A stretch of 48,006 bases of DNA from a virus. A model generated the notes under the pieces. The model saw nothing but the letters and a program-made list of their open reading frames with translations, did no database searches and was not told the origin of the DNA. A program made the translations under genes and the position numbers. Location of the stretch: IMG/VR virus record IMGVR_UViG_3300035701_000057, positions 1 to 48,006 of that record. The stretch is one strand, 5' to 3'. Of this stretch, positions 39,305 to 46,938 are shown piece by piece (the first letter of the stretch is position 1; each line of letters opens with the position of its first letter).

Positions 39305-40048
39305 CTATTTGATCTGGGCGAGGATCGCATCGCCCTCTTCCCGTGAAAGAAGTTCGACTGCGACAGCATTGTTCACGATGTACGCCTTGATCCGCTTCAA
39401 CTGCTCCTCGTCAAACTCACCGGCATCATCATCCATTGACACCGTTTCCTCAAGAGCAGAAAAAGCGTCGGAGATGAAATCTGGGAAACCAGCCTCCTTG
39501 TAGACCAAGAACGCTGGCGGCTGGCTCTTCTTGACCTTGAGCCCGCCCCGCTTATCCGAAAGGATCCGGGCCATATCACGGAGAGCCCCGGCATTCGCCA
39601 GCCAAAATCGCTTCTGCTTCTCCCCCTCGGGTGTGCGGGCCTCCCCCATTGTCCGGTAACGGCTCATGTACGCCTTCGCCACACCTTCGGCCTGCCCGAT
39701 TGCGGAGTTCAGGGTGCGCCACTTCTTCGACTCATTCCCCGAGAACTTGCTCTTCGGCGTATAATGAAGGAATCCATCCTTGTTGGGGGATGCCTTCTCG
39801 TACTCCTTGGCGCGAGCCTCCAGTTCCGGGGTGGCGAGAGCGGCGTTGGTATTGAACACCGCGTTGGACTCGTCGGTGAACTTCCCGAACTGGTCACGCC
39901 ACGGATTCCCCGCCTTCTCGATCTCAGCCTGAGTAACCGCAATCTCCGTCGTCTTTTCGATCTCGCAGATGTCATCCAGCTTCTTCTCGACGGGACCGAG
40001 AGTGCCGATGAACTTAAGCCCGTGAAGAATGCTGTCCTGCGTATGCAT
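39305..40048 (-). CDS. Unrecognised helical protein downstream of terminase
   Basis: A 247-residue protein with CGGAGGATCCCTT before ATG. Charged and helical (KKLDDICEIEKTTEIAVTQAEIEKAGNPWRDQFGKFTDESN, SAIGQAEGVAKAYMSRYRTMGEA). The EKAGNPWRDQFGKFT segment resembles N-terminal segments of phage-encoded head maturation and MuF-type proteins. The C-terminus is acidic (SMDDDAGEFDEEQL). No enzyme motif is seen. It is the first gene behind the promoter at 40077-40105. Confidence 0.6.
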   Translation of the reverse strand: MHTQDSILHGLKFIGTLGPVEKKLDDICEIEKTTEIAVTQAEIEKAGNPWRDQFGKFTDESNAVFNTNAALATPELEARAKEYEKASPNKDGFLHYTPKSKFSGNESKKWRTLNSAIGQAEGVAKAYMSRYRTMGEARTPEGEKQKRFWLANAGALRDMARILSDKRGGLKVKKSQPPAFLVYKEAGFPDFISDAFSALEETVSMDDDAGEFDEEQLKRIKAYIVNNAVAVELLSREEGDAILAQIK

Positions 40049-40076
40049 AAGGGATCCTCCGAGGCTTCAAAAAGTC

Positions 40077-40105
40077 ACTTTAGAGCGGTATGTCTCTTTC
40101 GTCAA
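40077..40105 (-). promoter_or_regulatory. Sigma-70-like promoter between terminase and head block
   Basis: Minus strand TTGACG (40105-40100), a 17-base spacer and TAAAGT (40082-40077). The -35 matches consensus at 5 of 6 and the spacer is ideal; the -10 matches at 4 of 6. It lies in the 68-nt gap just upstream of the 39305-40048 gene, so it could start the head and tail transcript. Confidence 0.6.
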
Positions 40106-40116
40106 GCCCCGTTCGC

Positions 40117-41967
40117 CTATAGTACCACCACCTGCCCATCCGAAGACTTCCTCGGTCGAATCACGGGTATTTCGGTAATCGGTATATGCAAATCCGAACG
40201 AACCTGATTGGTGGGAGGAACCATTCCCTCAAACGACGGTCGGAGGCTCTTGGGAGGAGCGGAACCATGCTCCTCCTCCTCCGTCAACTCAAGGTCTTCC
40301 TTGAACCGGTCCTCAAACTGGAAGTGGAGCATGGCGCACAGAAGGGCATCCGGCCCATGGTCGTCCTTCTTGATCGGCTTTCCCATCTTGTCCTGCCGAT
40401 AACGCTTGAGTTGCTCGATGAACCCGGTCAGGTGCGAGCGCATGAAAAATCGGTTTTTGTTGGTGAAGAACTTGATGACATTCCCGATCCCGTAGTCCTT
40501 CCACTTCTGGAAGTTGACCGGGCGGATGTCGAACCCCGCGTTGCTGACCTCCAAGTTGTTGTACTGTCCGCTGGCATCCGCATAAACGAAAAATTTATCC
40601 GGTCGAATCGGGTACTTCTCGGCCCAGTTGGTGATGATACGGATGGCCTCCGGGGTGAGTTTCCCGGTCATGAAGTCGGACTCAAGGATGGCAACGCACC
40701 GGGGGAAACTGGAGGGAGCCAGAACGGACCCCACCTTCTTGGGGCGGAGCATGGCCGCAAGCACCATCGCCGTCTGCCCCTGAAGCCCCCAATCGATCCC
40801 GATGGATATCTCAGCGATCTCCGCCTCTTCCCCCGGCCATTCCGGTGCAACCTCGGAGCGTTCGATCCACTCCACATCGTAGACCGGACGCATCCAGTTG
40901 GGGCGCTGGTTCTCGTACTCCACCGCGAAGACGTTGGTCCCCCGGTTCATCTTCTTGGCGATCAGGACGTTCTTCCGGGGGAGGAATCCATCAGAACACC
41001 GGGATTTTCCGTTGCATCCGGTAAACCGCTCCCCCTGACACACCCCGTCCTCGCCGTAGAGAGCCTGCTTCTCGGTAAGGTAGCATTGGGTCTGGCAGAA
41101 GTGCAGGGCCTTGGGATCCTCCGTTGTGGCCTCGTCCAGCCCCTCGACGCATTGAACCATGCTGTCGTACACGTCCCATGTGTACCGCTTAAACCCGCGC
41201 TCATCCGCGAAATCCCAAATCTCTTGGAACAGCCCGATGGGATGATGGAACGTGGACAGGACCACCACCATGAAATTCGGCTCGGACATCGCGCCCTGCA
41301 TGGCGGCGGAGATCAACTGGTCCGTGTTGTCCGCCGACTGGCAACTTTCATCGACAATAAAACCGGCGTTATGCTTGCCTCGCGCTTGTTTTTCAGATGC
41401 GCTGATGATCTTCAGCATCACCCCGTTCTTGAACCGGGTCTCCCCCATCAACGGATCTTCTTGCAGGACCGACCGGGCCAGATCAGGAAAGCAGTTCCAG
41501 AAGGACTTGGTGTACTGGTAAATCTGTTTAGCCTGCTCGGAACTGCCCGCCATCGCTGTGAAGGACATCTTGTGGTAAATGAGGGACATCCAGATCAGGA
41601 TGGCCGAACAAAGGCTCCCTCCCGTTCCACGCCCCTTCCACAGGATGGCCTGATTTGCCCGCCGGTAGAACATGTCCGACAGAAAGTCCACCATCTGCGG
41701 ATTCAACTTGATGATGAGTTTGCGGGAATCCTTCAGGATCCATAATTGGTTCTGTATGAATGACCGCAGTTCCTTGTTCTGCCGGGCGCAGAATTGCTCG
41801 GGAGATTCGTCCGGCTGTTGGATCCGGAGAAGATCGGGGAGACCGTAGGTGCAGGGGTTCTCTGCGGAAATCCGCTTCTGGAGTTCCGAATCGATAACTG
41901 CCTTCCGGGTGAGCGCCTCGCGCATCTCCCGAACGGAGGATTCGGTGATTTTAATTTTCGCCGTCAA
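40117..41967 (-). CDS. Terminase large subunit
   Basis: The start is taken as the TTG at 41967 (overlapping the small subunit stop); a downstream ATG (MREALTRKAV) is an alternative. About 616 residues. ATPase domain: KGRGTGGSLC at about 111-120 in place of Walker A, and GFIVDESCQ (Walker B, about 202-210). Nuclease domain: EISIGIDWGLQGQT, FFVYADASGQYN and KKDDHGPDALL, the three acidic RNase H-like motifs. Between the domains a Cys-rich insert (HFCQTQCYL, VCQGERFTGCNGKSRCSDG) resembles zinc inserts of some terminases. It cuts and translocates DNA into the prohead. Confidence 0.93.
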   Translation of the reverse strand: MTAKIKITESSVREMREALTRKAVIDSELQKRISAENPCTYGLPDLLRIQQPDESPEQFCARQNKELRSFIQNQLWILKDSRKLIIKLNPQMVDFLSDMFYRRANQAILWKGRGTGGSLCSAILIWMSLIYHKMSFTAMAGSSEQAKQIYQYTKSFWNCFPDLARSVLQEDPLMGETRFKNGVMLKIISASEKQARGKHNAGFIVDESCQSADNTDQLISAAMQGAMSEPNFMVVVLSTFHHPIGLFQEIWDFADERGFKRYTWDVYDSMVQCVEGLDEATTEDPKALHFCQTQCYLTEKQALYGEDGVCQGERFTGCNGKSRCSDGFLPRKNVLIAKKMNRGTNVFAVEYENQRPNWMRPVYDVEWIERSEVAPEWPGEEAEIAEISIGIDWGLQGQTAMVLAAMLRPKKVGSVLAPSSFPRCVAILESDFMTGKLTPEAIRIITNWAEKYPIRPDKFFVYADASGQYNNLEVSNAGFDIRPVNFQKWKDYGIGNVIKFFTNKNRFFMRSHLTGFIEQLKRYRQDKMGKPIKKDDHGPDALLCAMLHFQFEDRFKEDLELTEEEEHGSAPPKSLRPSFEGMVPPTNQVRSDLHIPITEIPVIRPRKSSDGQVVVL

Positions 41968-42430
41968 GGCCCAACCGCCGCAACTTCCCGACCTCCTCCT
42001 CTCTCGCCTTGAGGAGTTCATCAGTCGTCATCTTGGAATAGTCCACCGACAGGTTCATATCGACCGCCGCCCGGTCGATCACGCCGGAATCCATGGCGAT
42101 CTTGATCCTCTCCTTCATCGCGTTCAATGCCGTCATCAGGAAGTTGTTCTTGGCGTGGGGATTCTCCGTCTCGTTGAACTGGAACATGGCCTCTTTCTCA
42201 ATCTCCGCGATCTTCGCCATGATCTCACCGACCTCGGCAAAACGATCCGCGTTGACCGCCAGTTCCCGAAGATGGGTCTTGATCCACTTGGAGTCGTTGG
42301 TGATGGTGGTCCGGCTCACGCCCAACTGTCGGGAGATGGCGTCGTAGCTGATCCCCCGCATACTCAGGCGGAAGACCTCAAGCCGCCGCTCGTAAGTCTG
42401 GTGCGTCGGAGGTTTGCATGGAAGAGGCAT
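41951..42430 (-). CDS. Terminase small subunit-like HTH protein
   Basis: A 159-residue protein with GGGGGTGACTT before ATG. GISYDAISRQLGVSRTTITNDSKWIKTHL is a clear helix-turn-helix near residues 27-55. The rest is helical (EIMAKIAEIEKEAMFQ, KNNFLMTALNAMKERIKIAMDSG), as in terminase small subunits that ring around cos or pac DNA. It immediately precedes and overlaps the large subunit. The HTH could equally be a regulator, but synteny favours terminase. Confidence 0.8.
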   Translation of the reverse strand: MPLPCKPPTHQTYERRLEVFRLSMRGISYDAISRQLGVSRTTITNDSKWIKTHLRELAVNADRFAEVGEIMAKIAEIEKEAMFQFNETENPHAKNNFLMTALNAMKERIKIAMDSGVIDRAAVDMNLSVDYSKMTTDELLKAREEEVGKLRRLGLDGEN

Positions 42431-42492
42431 AAGTCACCCCCAAAAATCAGCCTCATCCATTATGTATTCAAGGATCACAAAGGGAAGGGGAA

Positions 42493-42879
42493 TTATGCCT
42501 GATGCCCCTTCTTGGACAGGCTCTTGGCGATATCCTGCTTCACAAACTGAACCGCCATGCTGTTGGCGGTCCCGTCCGGATAGATCAGCCGGAAGGCAAT
42601 CGCCCGGTCAATCAATCTGCTCAACTTCGCCCGATCCACCTTCAGGAAATCAGCGAGCCGGGCGTGGTCGTACTTGACATTCTCCCACAGCCAGAACCAT
42701 TGCTCGTTTTCCGCCTCGGGCACCGGAGTGCGGGGGGCCGAACAAGTCACGGGGATCATGGGCCAGATCACAATCAGGTTCCGAAGAACGGGGTCCCGCA
42801 CCAGCGGATGGACGATCTCCGCCCGGTCCTTCTCCGCGCCCCTGAACCTCTGGATCACAGCCGCTATTTCTTCAGCCAT
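42493..42879 (-). CDS. Winged-helix-like protein
   Basis: The start is the ATG at 42879, overlapping the upstream stop region; GAGG lies 6 nt upstream. 128 residues. NVKYDHARLADFLKVDRAKLSRLIDRAIAFRLIYPDGTANSM reads as a winged-helix DNA-binding domain with a wing (YPDGT). The N-terminus is helical (AEEIAAVIQRFRGAEK). It may regulate or assist packaging, as it is next to terminase. The gap at 42431-42492 after it is AT-richer but shows no firm signal. Confidence 0.65.
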   Translation of the reverse strand: MAEEIAAVIQRFRGAEKDRAEIVHPLVRDPVLRNLIVIWPMIPVTCSAPRTPVPEAENEQWFWLWENVKYDHARLADFLKVDRAKLSRLIDRAIAFRLIYPDGTANSMAVQFVKQDIAKSLSKKGHQA

Positions 42880-43493
42880 CGGAGCCTCATCCCCATGTAC
42901 ATGTAGCACCACTCCGCCCGATCCGGCAGGACGATCTTCTTGGCCTCAACCACCTCAAACCCGCAATCCACCACGTGAGACAGGCACGCCTGTGTCGCCA
43001 TGTCCGAGATTTTCTTGGAATGCCAAATCTTCCACTTCTCGGGGATGCCCAATTTCGCCCGAACCGACTTGGACATGAGCCGGACGGTCTTTATCGGCGC
43101 GTTGCAGTTGGTCAGGAAAACCGTCAGGTCTTCCCCCATGTAGTTCTCCAGCGCCGCGAAGTAAATCGGCCAAGGCTCTCCGTAGGGATCGATATCCAGA
43201 ACGTCCGCCGACCACTCCACATCGCGGAGCCACCTCTCGGCGGCGATCTTCACCACCCCGCTGTCCACCCGATTCTTGTCCAGCCCGGTGTACTGAATCG
43301 GATAATGCCTGCGCAGGATCCCCCAGATCGCCTGCTCCCCCGCGCAACAATCAATCACCCGGTACGTCTTGAGGGGATACTTGTCCAGAAAGTACCTGCG
43401 TATCTTGATCTTCTCGTCCAGATGCCGGTTATCCGTCTTGACCCACCCGTTGAGCGGGGCCGTGCGAATATGGCTACCGACCATCCGCCCCAT
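42864..43493 (-). CDS. SAM methyltransferase-like protein with DIDPYG motif
   Basis: A 209-residue protein with AGGTGATGG before ATG. RVIDCCAGEQAIWG (motif I, about 45-58), YTGLDKNR (acidic motif II) and VLDIDPYGEPWPIYFAAL (residues 98-115) fit a class I methyltransferase. DIDPYG recalls the Trm1-like (D/D-P-[FY]-G) active site of tRNA guanine methyltransferases, but the rest of Trm1 is missing. Nucleic-acid methylation is plausible; substrate unknown. Neighbours are a ParB-like gene and a winged-helix gene. Confidence 0.75.
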   Translation of the reverse strand: MGRMVGSHIRTAPLNGWVKTDNRHLDEKIKIRRYFLDKYPLKTYRVIDCCAGEQAIWGILRRHYPIQYTGLDKNRVDSGVVKIAAERWLRDVEWSADVLDIDPYGEPWPIYFAALENYMGEDLTVFLTNCNAPIKTVRLMSKSVRAKLGIPEKWKIWHSKKISDMATQACLSHVVDCGFEVVEAKKIVLPDRAEWCYMYMGMRLRWLKK

Positions 43494-43497
43494 TCCA

Positions 43498-44061
43498 TCA
43501 CCTGATCACAGAATCGTAGATCACACCCTCGGTCTTGCTGACCTGTTCCAAGAGGGAGGACACATCGGACCACTTCTCGGAGGGAACGGCCACCAGCGCC
43601 CAGACCATCTTCGGAGGAGGGCGCATATCAACCTCCTCGATGGTTGACTCCGCCTCGTCTTCCTTCCCCTTGGTCAGGGCCTCGACCAGCGTATCAGTCC
43701 GCAATCCATCGAGGATCTCCTTGTCGGTGATGCTATCGAGCAATTCCTTGAGATCCGGCGTCCACTCCCCCTGAATGTGGCCGTTGTTCAGGGCCACGCA
43801 CAGGGCCTTCTCCTCGTCCTCATCCAAATCGACCAGCACCACCGGGACCTCCTCAATATCCATCCCCCGGAGGATGCTCAGGCGCTGGTTCCCGCCGACC
43901 ACCCGGTTGTTCTTCCGGTTGACGACGATGTCCTGCACCATCCCGAACTTTTCGATGGAGGACTGCAACCCCTTGGCGGCGTCGTCGGAGATGCGCCGGG
44001 GGTTGTAGGGGGAGGGCACCAAGGAATCGAGGGGGAGGGTCGTCCGCTCAGTCTGTTTCAT
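43498..44061 (-). CDS. ParB-like nuclease/CTPase-domain protein
   Basis: A 187-residue protein. The N-terminal ~95 residues are the ParB/Srx-type domain: PLDSLVPSPYNPRRI, SIEKFGMVQDIVVNRK and VVGGNQRLSIL (GGNQR at 56-60, in the place of the ParB GxxRxxA box). The later part is acidic and unlike ParB helix-turn-helix domains. Phage ParB-like proteins may be DNA-binding or nuclease; here it precedes a methyltransferase gene, a common phage pairing. No strong ribosome site is seen. Confidence 0.82.
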   Translation of the reverse strand: MKQTERTTLPLDSLVPSPYNPRRISDDAAKGLQSSIEKFGMVQDIVVNRKNNRVVGGNQRLSILRGMDIEEVPVVLVDLDEDEEKALCVALNNGHIQGEWTPDLKELLDSITDKEILDGLRTDTLVEALTKGKEDEAESTIEEVDMRPPPKMVWALVAVPSEKWSDVSSLLEQVSKTEGVIYDSVIR

Positions 44062-44070
44062 GCCCAGATT

Positions 44071-45000
44071 TTACGTTTTATTCGGTATTCGTAAAGAGGA
44101 AACATGGCCCCGGTAATCATAACCCCACTTCAGGCACTCATCATACCCCGCCCCGAGGAGCGCCTTCCTGTACTCCTCCACCATCATCCGGTGATCGTCC
44201 GCCGGGATAAGGGCCACCAATTTGTCCGGAGGGTACTTCGCCGTGATCATGGGGCTGTGCGGAACAAAACCGCTGAAGTGGAAGAACTTCAGCCAAGAAT
44301 CCCCGCACCGATAGGCGGCCTGCTCCCTGCGGATGGGCCGGGAGGCCAGATTCCACCACGCCGCGTTGCACCCCGGGTCACGAAGAACATGAACACCATC
44401 GAACATCGCCGGGATCGGGTCCGCCCAGAATTGATCCACAAACAGAGATGGAAGTCTCAGATAGCCCCACTTGAACGTCTTGTGCCCAAGCCACCGAAGA
44501 AGGGAGTCCGCCTCCATGCCCCGGCGAAGCCCCAAGAATCCCAGATTATAGGCCCCCGTGGTGATGACATGCCGCTCCACGTCGTCAGCCAGATCCCCCG
44601 GAGGCAGGGGCTGGAGGAGATGCGGGGTCAGCACGATCTTGTGCGCCCCCAGCGCCTCCCACACAACATCCGTTCGATGAAAGAAATAAATGTCCGGGTC
44701 GTAGTAAACCAGCCGGTCAATCCCGAGAGTGAACAGGTGCTGGAGCAGGAAAGGCTTCACGGCGGTGGAGAATTCCATGATGTTGTATCGAGCCGCCATG
44801 TCCTGCGTGCCGGGAGTCCGGAGATCCCTCACGTCCACGGAAGTGAACTTCTCCTTGAGAAGGTCGAAACGTCCGGAGATGTCGTCAACGAAGAGGACGT
44901 AGACCTTCCCGCCGGGATGATGGCGGAGGTAAGAGGAGGTCAGCGCCCGAGCTTGAGCAAGAAAGTTGCGCGAGCAGATTGTGCAGATGGCGTCGATCAT
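44071..45000 (-). CDS. GT8-like glycosyltransferase
   Basis: The start is the ATG at 45000, overlapping the upstream TGA (ATGA); 309 residues. AICTICSRNFLAQARALTSSYLRHHP, YNIMEFSTAVKPFLLQHLF, LVYYDPDIYFF (DxD-type metal site) and AYNLGFLGLRRG together resemble a GT-A fold of the GT8 type. It would transfer a sugar from a nucleotide-sugar donor. Acceptor unknown. It stands apart from the tail fibre glycosyltransferases, near the early genes. Confidence 0.75.
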   Translation of the reverse strand: MIDAICTICSRNFLAQARALTSSYLRHHPGGKVYVLFVDDISGRFDLLKEKFTSVDVRDLRTPGTQDMAARYNIMEFSTAVKPFLLQHLFTLGIDRLVYYDPDIYFFHRTDVVWEALGAHKIVLTPHLLQPLPPGDLADDVERHVITTGAYNLGFLGLRRGMEADSLLRWLGHKTFKWGYLRLPSLFVDQFWADPIPAMFDGVHVLRDPGCNAAWWNLASRPIRREQAAYRCGDSWLKFFHFSGFVPHSPMITAKYPPDKLVALIPADDHRMMVEEYRKALLGAGYDECLKWGYDYRGHVSSLRIPNKT

Positions 45001-45221
45001 TTCTTGGCCCGAGCCTTCTTCCAATCCACGTTCCGATGACTCTCAAACCACGCCACCACACCCGCCGGGGCGTGCAGAGCGCGGAGTTCAAAAATGGCCG
45101 CATCCGTGGACATGCCCCCGGTGCGGACCTTCTCTCTCAACCCCAATCCCATTGGGCACGGGACGACCTTCGTGTTGCGCGGGGACTCCTTGTCCTTCTC
45201 CACGCCGTCCGCCTGCGTCAT
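44997..45221 (-). CDS. Small protein ahead of the GT8-like gene
   Basis: The start is the ATG at 45221, coupled to the preceding stop (ATGA) with GGAGGATGTTCG; 74 residues. It is basic (TQADGVEKDKESPRNTKV, STDAAIFELRALHAPAGVVAWFESH). No family is recognised. Its stop overlaps the glycosyltransferase start, so the two are co-translated. Confidence 0.62.
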   Translation of the reverse strand: MTQADGVEKDKESPRNTKVVPCPMGLGLREKVRTGGMSTDAAIFELRALHAPAGVVAWFESHRNVDWKKARAKK

Positions 45222-45385
45222 CGAACATCCTCCGTTTTGAGAGCCCGCTTCTTGACAACGATCTCCATGTGCCTGCAAGTCTGGCAGATCCACGCCTCCC
45301 GGTCTAGGTCTGTGCGACTCTCACGGATGACGGCCAGCACCGTCACCCGCCCGCCGCACTTTGAGCATCGTTTCCATGCGCCCAT
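45218..45385 (-). CDS. Small zinc-ribbon-like protein (55 residues)
   Basis: ATG at 45385, 3 nt after the preceding stop, to TGA at 45218, which overlaps the next ATG. CSKCGGRVTV and CQTCRHME form two CxxC pairs 27 residues apart, a zinc ribbon pattern. The rest is basic (VKKRALKTEDVR). Tight overlaps on both sides support translation. Possible nucleic acid binding; function unknown. Confidence 0.66.
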   Translation of the reverse strand: MGAWKRCSKCGGRVTVLAVIRESRTDLDREAWICQTCRHMEIVVKKRALKTEDVR

Positions 45386-45388
45386 GAC

Positions 45389-45850
45389 TCACCGCCGCCC
45401 ATTTCGGGCAGTAGACAGCAGGTTTTTCGCACAGGCGAACTGGTCCCCACTCCACGTCCGGTTCTGCCCCCAGTATTCGACAAGGTTCCACGCGAACTTC
45501 TTCTCCCCGTTCTTCAGCCCGGTCAGGGCCACCGTCAGGAGGTCCGCAACCACCGCCACGATGTCCTCGTTCTCATCCACAAGGACCCCGTTCTCCACCC
45601 GGGAACGGAACCGTGCCTCGATGTCCTTCGGCAAGGGGAACCCGTGGTCAATGTGCTGTTTGACCTGAATCATGAACTCGTCCTCGACCACCGGCTCATC
45701 CATCAACGTGAGTGCAACCGCCGCCCCGGCCTCCCGCTCAAGGACGGACCCGTACTTCTGCGCGGCCTGATCATGATTCTGCGCGATCCGGTCGGCAACC
45801 GCCGCCTCGCGCTTGGCCTTCTTCACCCGTGGATCATGTCTTGGGTCCAT
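45389..45850 (-). CDS. Unrecognised acidic/helical protein
   Basis: The start is the ATG at 45850 overlapping the upstream stop (TGATG). 153 residues, charged and helical (VKKAKREAAVADRIAQNHDQAAQKYG, VVADLLTVALTGLKNGEKKFAWNLVEYW). No known motif. A longer upstream frame overlaps the 45850-46089 gene and is not needed. It belongs to the small gene chain behind the 46118-46146 promoter. Confidence 0.62.
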   Translation of the reverse strand: MDPRHDPRVKKAKREAAVADRIAQNHDQAAQKYGSVLEREAGAAVALTLMDEPVVEDEFMIQVKQHIDHGFPLPKDIEARFRSRVENGVLVDENEDIVAVVADLLTVALTGLKNGEKKFAWNLVEYWGQNRTWSGDQFACAKNLLSTARNGRR

Positions 45851-46089
45851 CAGTTCATCCCCCACAGGTAACTGCACAAGTCCGCCTCCGTCCTCGGGGT
45901 ACTCGGCCCCGGGGCCTTTGGGATCCCCACCAGCACGATGCCCCGGCGAACCCACCCCGCGATGGACTCCCCGGGATCCTTGGGAACCCGGTCAAGAATC
46001 CTCTGCCCCACCTCGACAGCCGTGTCGGAGGTCGTGGGAACATCAAGGACCTCGGCCACCTCCAGAAGCAGTTCGTTCATCCGGGCCAT
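45850..46089 (-). CDS. Small unrecognised protein
   Basis: The start is the ATG at 46089 with GGGAGGGAACC; 79 residues. It is helical at the N-terminus (MNELLLEVAEVLDV) with a compact C-terminal segment (VGQRILDRVPKDPGESIAGWVRRG). The upstream frame to 46191 has no ribosome site. It is the first gene behind the promoter-like sequence at 46118-46146. Confidence 0.62.
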   Translation of the reverse strand: MARMNELLLEVAEVLDVPTTSDTAVEVGQRILDRVPKDPGESIAGWVRRGIVLVGIPKAPGPSTPRTEADLCSYLWGMN

Positions 46090-46117
46090 GGTTCCCTCCC
46101 TTTCTGACCCTAATAAC

Positions 46118-46146
46118 ATTATGCTCTTTTTGTCCACCGAATACAA
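46118..46146 (-). promoter_or_regulatory. Sigma-70-like promoter upstream of 45850-46089
   Basis: Minus strand TTGTAT (46146-46141), 17 bases, CATAAT (46123-46118). The -10 matches consensus at 5 of 6 and the -35 at 4 of 6. It falls in the AT-rich gap just ahead of the 46089 start. The gap otherwise shows no gene. Confidence 0.6.
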
Positions 46147-46184
46147 GAACAGGTTGCGATCCTCTCGACCGCACCTGTTTCGGA

Positions 46185-46325
46185 TCAGCACCCTTCCGCC
46201 GGGGGCCAGAATTTACGCCCCGCCCGGGGACGACGGCCCATGCTCTTCTCGGAGTTCCCAACCCGGGCGTCCGTACACATCGAGCAACGGACCTTCCGCC
46301 GTGGGCGCTTACGCCGTGGTCCCAT
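46185..46325 (-). CDS. Small basic Cys-containing protein (46 residues)
   Basis: ATG at 46325 with AGGAGG 8 nt upstream; the TAG of the preceding gene forms part of that site. The product starts MGPRRKRPRRKVRCSMCTDARVG and is strongly basic with one CxxC. It ends at the TGA at 46185. A short nucleic acid- or ribosome-binding protein is plausible but unproven. It was too short for most callers. Confidence 0.62.
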   Translation of the reverse strand: MGPRRKRPRRKVRCSMCTDARVGNSEKSMGRRPRAGRKFWPPAEGC

Positions 46326-46336
46326 CCCTGCCCCTC

Positions 46337-46840
46337 CTACGCGACCTTCCGCACGTTGACATAGGCGGTCCAGTAGACGTTCCCGGCGGCGTCCTTCACG
46401 CCGACCCGGGTTCCGAACTTTCCCTCCCCGATCCAGAAGACCTTCCCGGTGGTCCCGATGGGCACCTTGCGGCCCCGAGCCACCCGCACCGCGTCCCCCT
46501 TGTGGATCCGGGCGGCTTCCGCCGCCACTTCCCGGGCCTCCACCGCCGCCTCCCGCGCCTCTTCCGCCGCCCGCTCCTCCGCCGCCTTGGCCGCTTCCAG
46601 CGCGTTGAAGGCGGCGACCGCCTCGGGGTGCGCGTCGATCTCGGCGTAGGCGATCTCGTCGGTCAGCCCGTCGTGGTAGACCGAGAGGGCTTCGGACCCG
46701 TAGGACCCGTTGGCGTTGAGGATCACCGCGTACTTGGTGTTGTCCCCCATCCCCGGCACGGAGAAGTGGAAGGCCCGACCGAACCCGACCACCCGCCCGA
46801 CGTGGCTGATCGCGCCAGACCGCAGGTTCTTCACCGCCAT
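46337..46840 (-). CDS. Unrecognised protein with Ala/Glu helix and SH3-like end
   Basis: A 167-residue protein with GGAGGGAGAAAA before ATG, directly behind the best promoter of the window. The N-terminal ~75 residues are mixed (VGFGRAFHFSVPGMGDNTKYAVI). Residues about 76-110 are a long Ala/Glu-rich helix (AAKAAEERAAEEAREAA). The C-terminus (KGDAVRVARGRKVPIGTTGKVFWIGEG) resembles KOW/SH3-like barrels with Gly turns. No function assigned. High expression is likely from its promoter. Confidence 0.68.
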   Translation of the reverse strand: MAVKNLRSGAISHVGRVVGFGRAFHFSVPGMGDNTKYAVILNANGSYGSEALSVYHDGLTDEIAYAEIDAHPEAVAAFNALEAAKAAEERAAEEAREAAVEAREVAAEAARIHKGDAVRVARGRKVPIGTTGKVFWIGEGKFGTRVGVKDAAGNVYWTAYVNVRKVA

Positions 46841-46890
46841 TTTTCTCCCTCCGACCGTTTCCCGTTTCCCGCTCCCCTCTCACCACAAGA

Positions 46891-46919
46891 ATCATACCCC
46901 ATATGCTCGTGTTTGTCAA
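46891..46919 (-). promoter_or_regulatory. Near-consensus sigma-70 promoter
   Basis: Minus strand TTGACA (46919-46914), 17-base spacer, TATGAT (46896-46891): perfect -35, 5 of 6 -10, ideal spacing. It drives the 46337-46840 gene and the chain beyond. The upstream gene's stop is followed by a run of eight T residues (46938-46931 region) with no strong hairpin. Confidence 0.85.
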
Positions 46920-46938
46920 CCCTAATTCTGAAAAAAAA

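Noticed and set aside
42431-42492. Promoter in the gap between winged-helix and small terminase genes
   Set aside because: A CATAAT is present but no reasonable -35 sequence lies at 16-18 bases.
45711-45721. GAGTGCAACCG, a half copy of the 13720/36906 palindrome
   Set aside because: Only half the palindrome is present and it lies inside a coding frame; likely chance.
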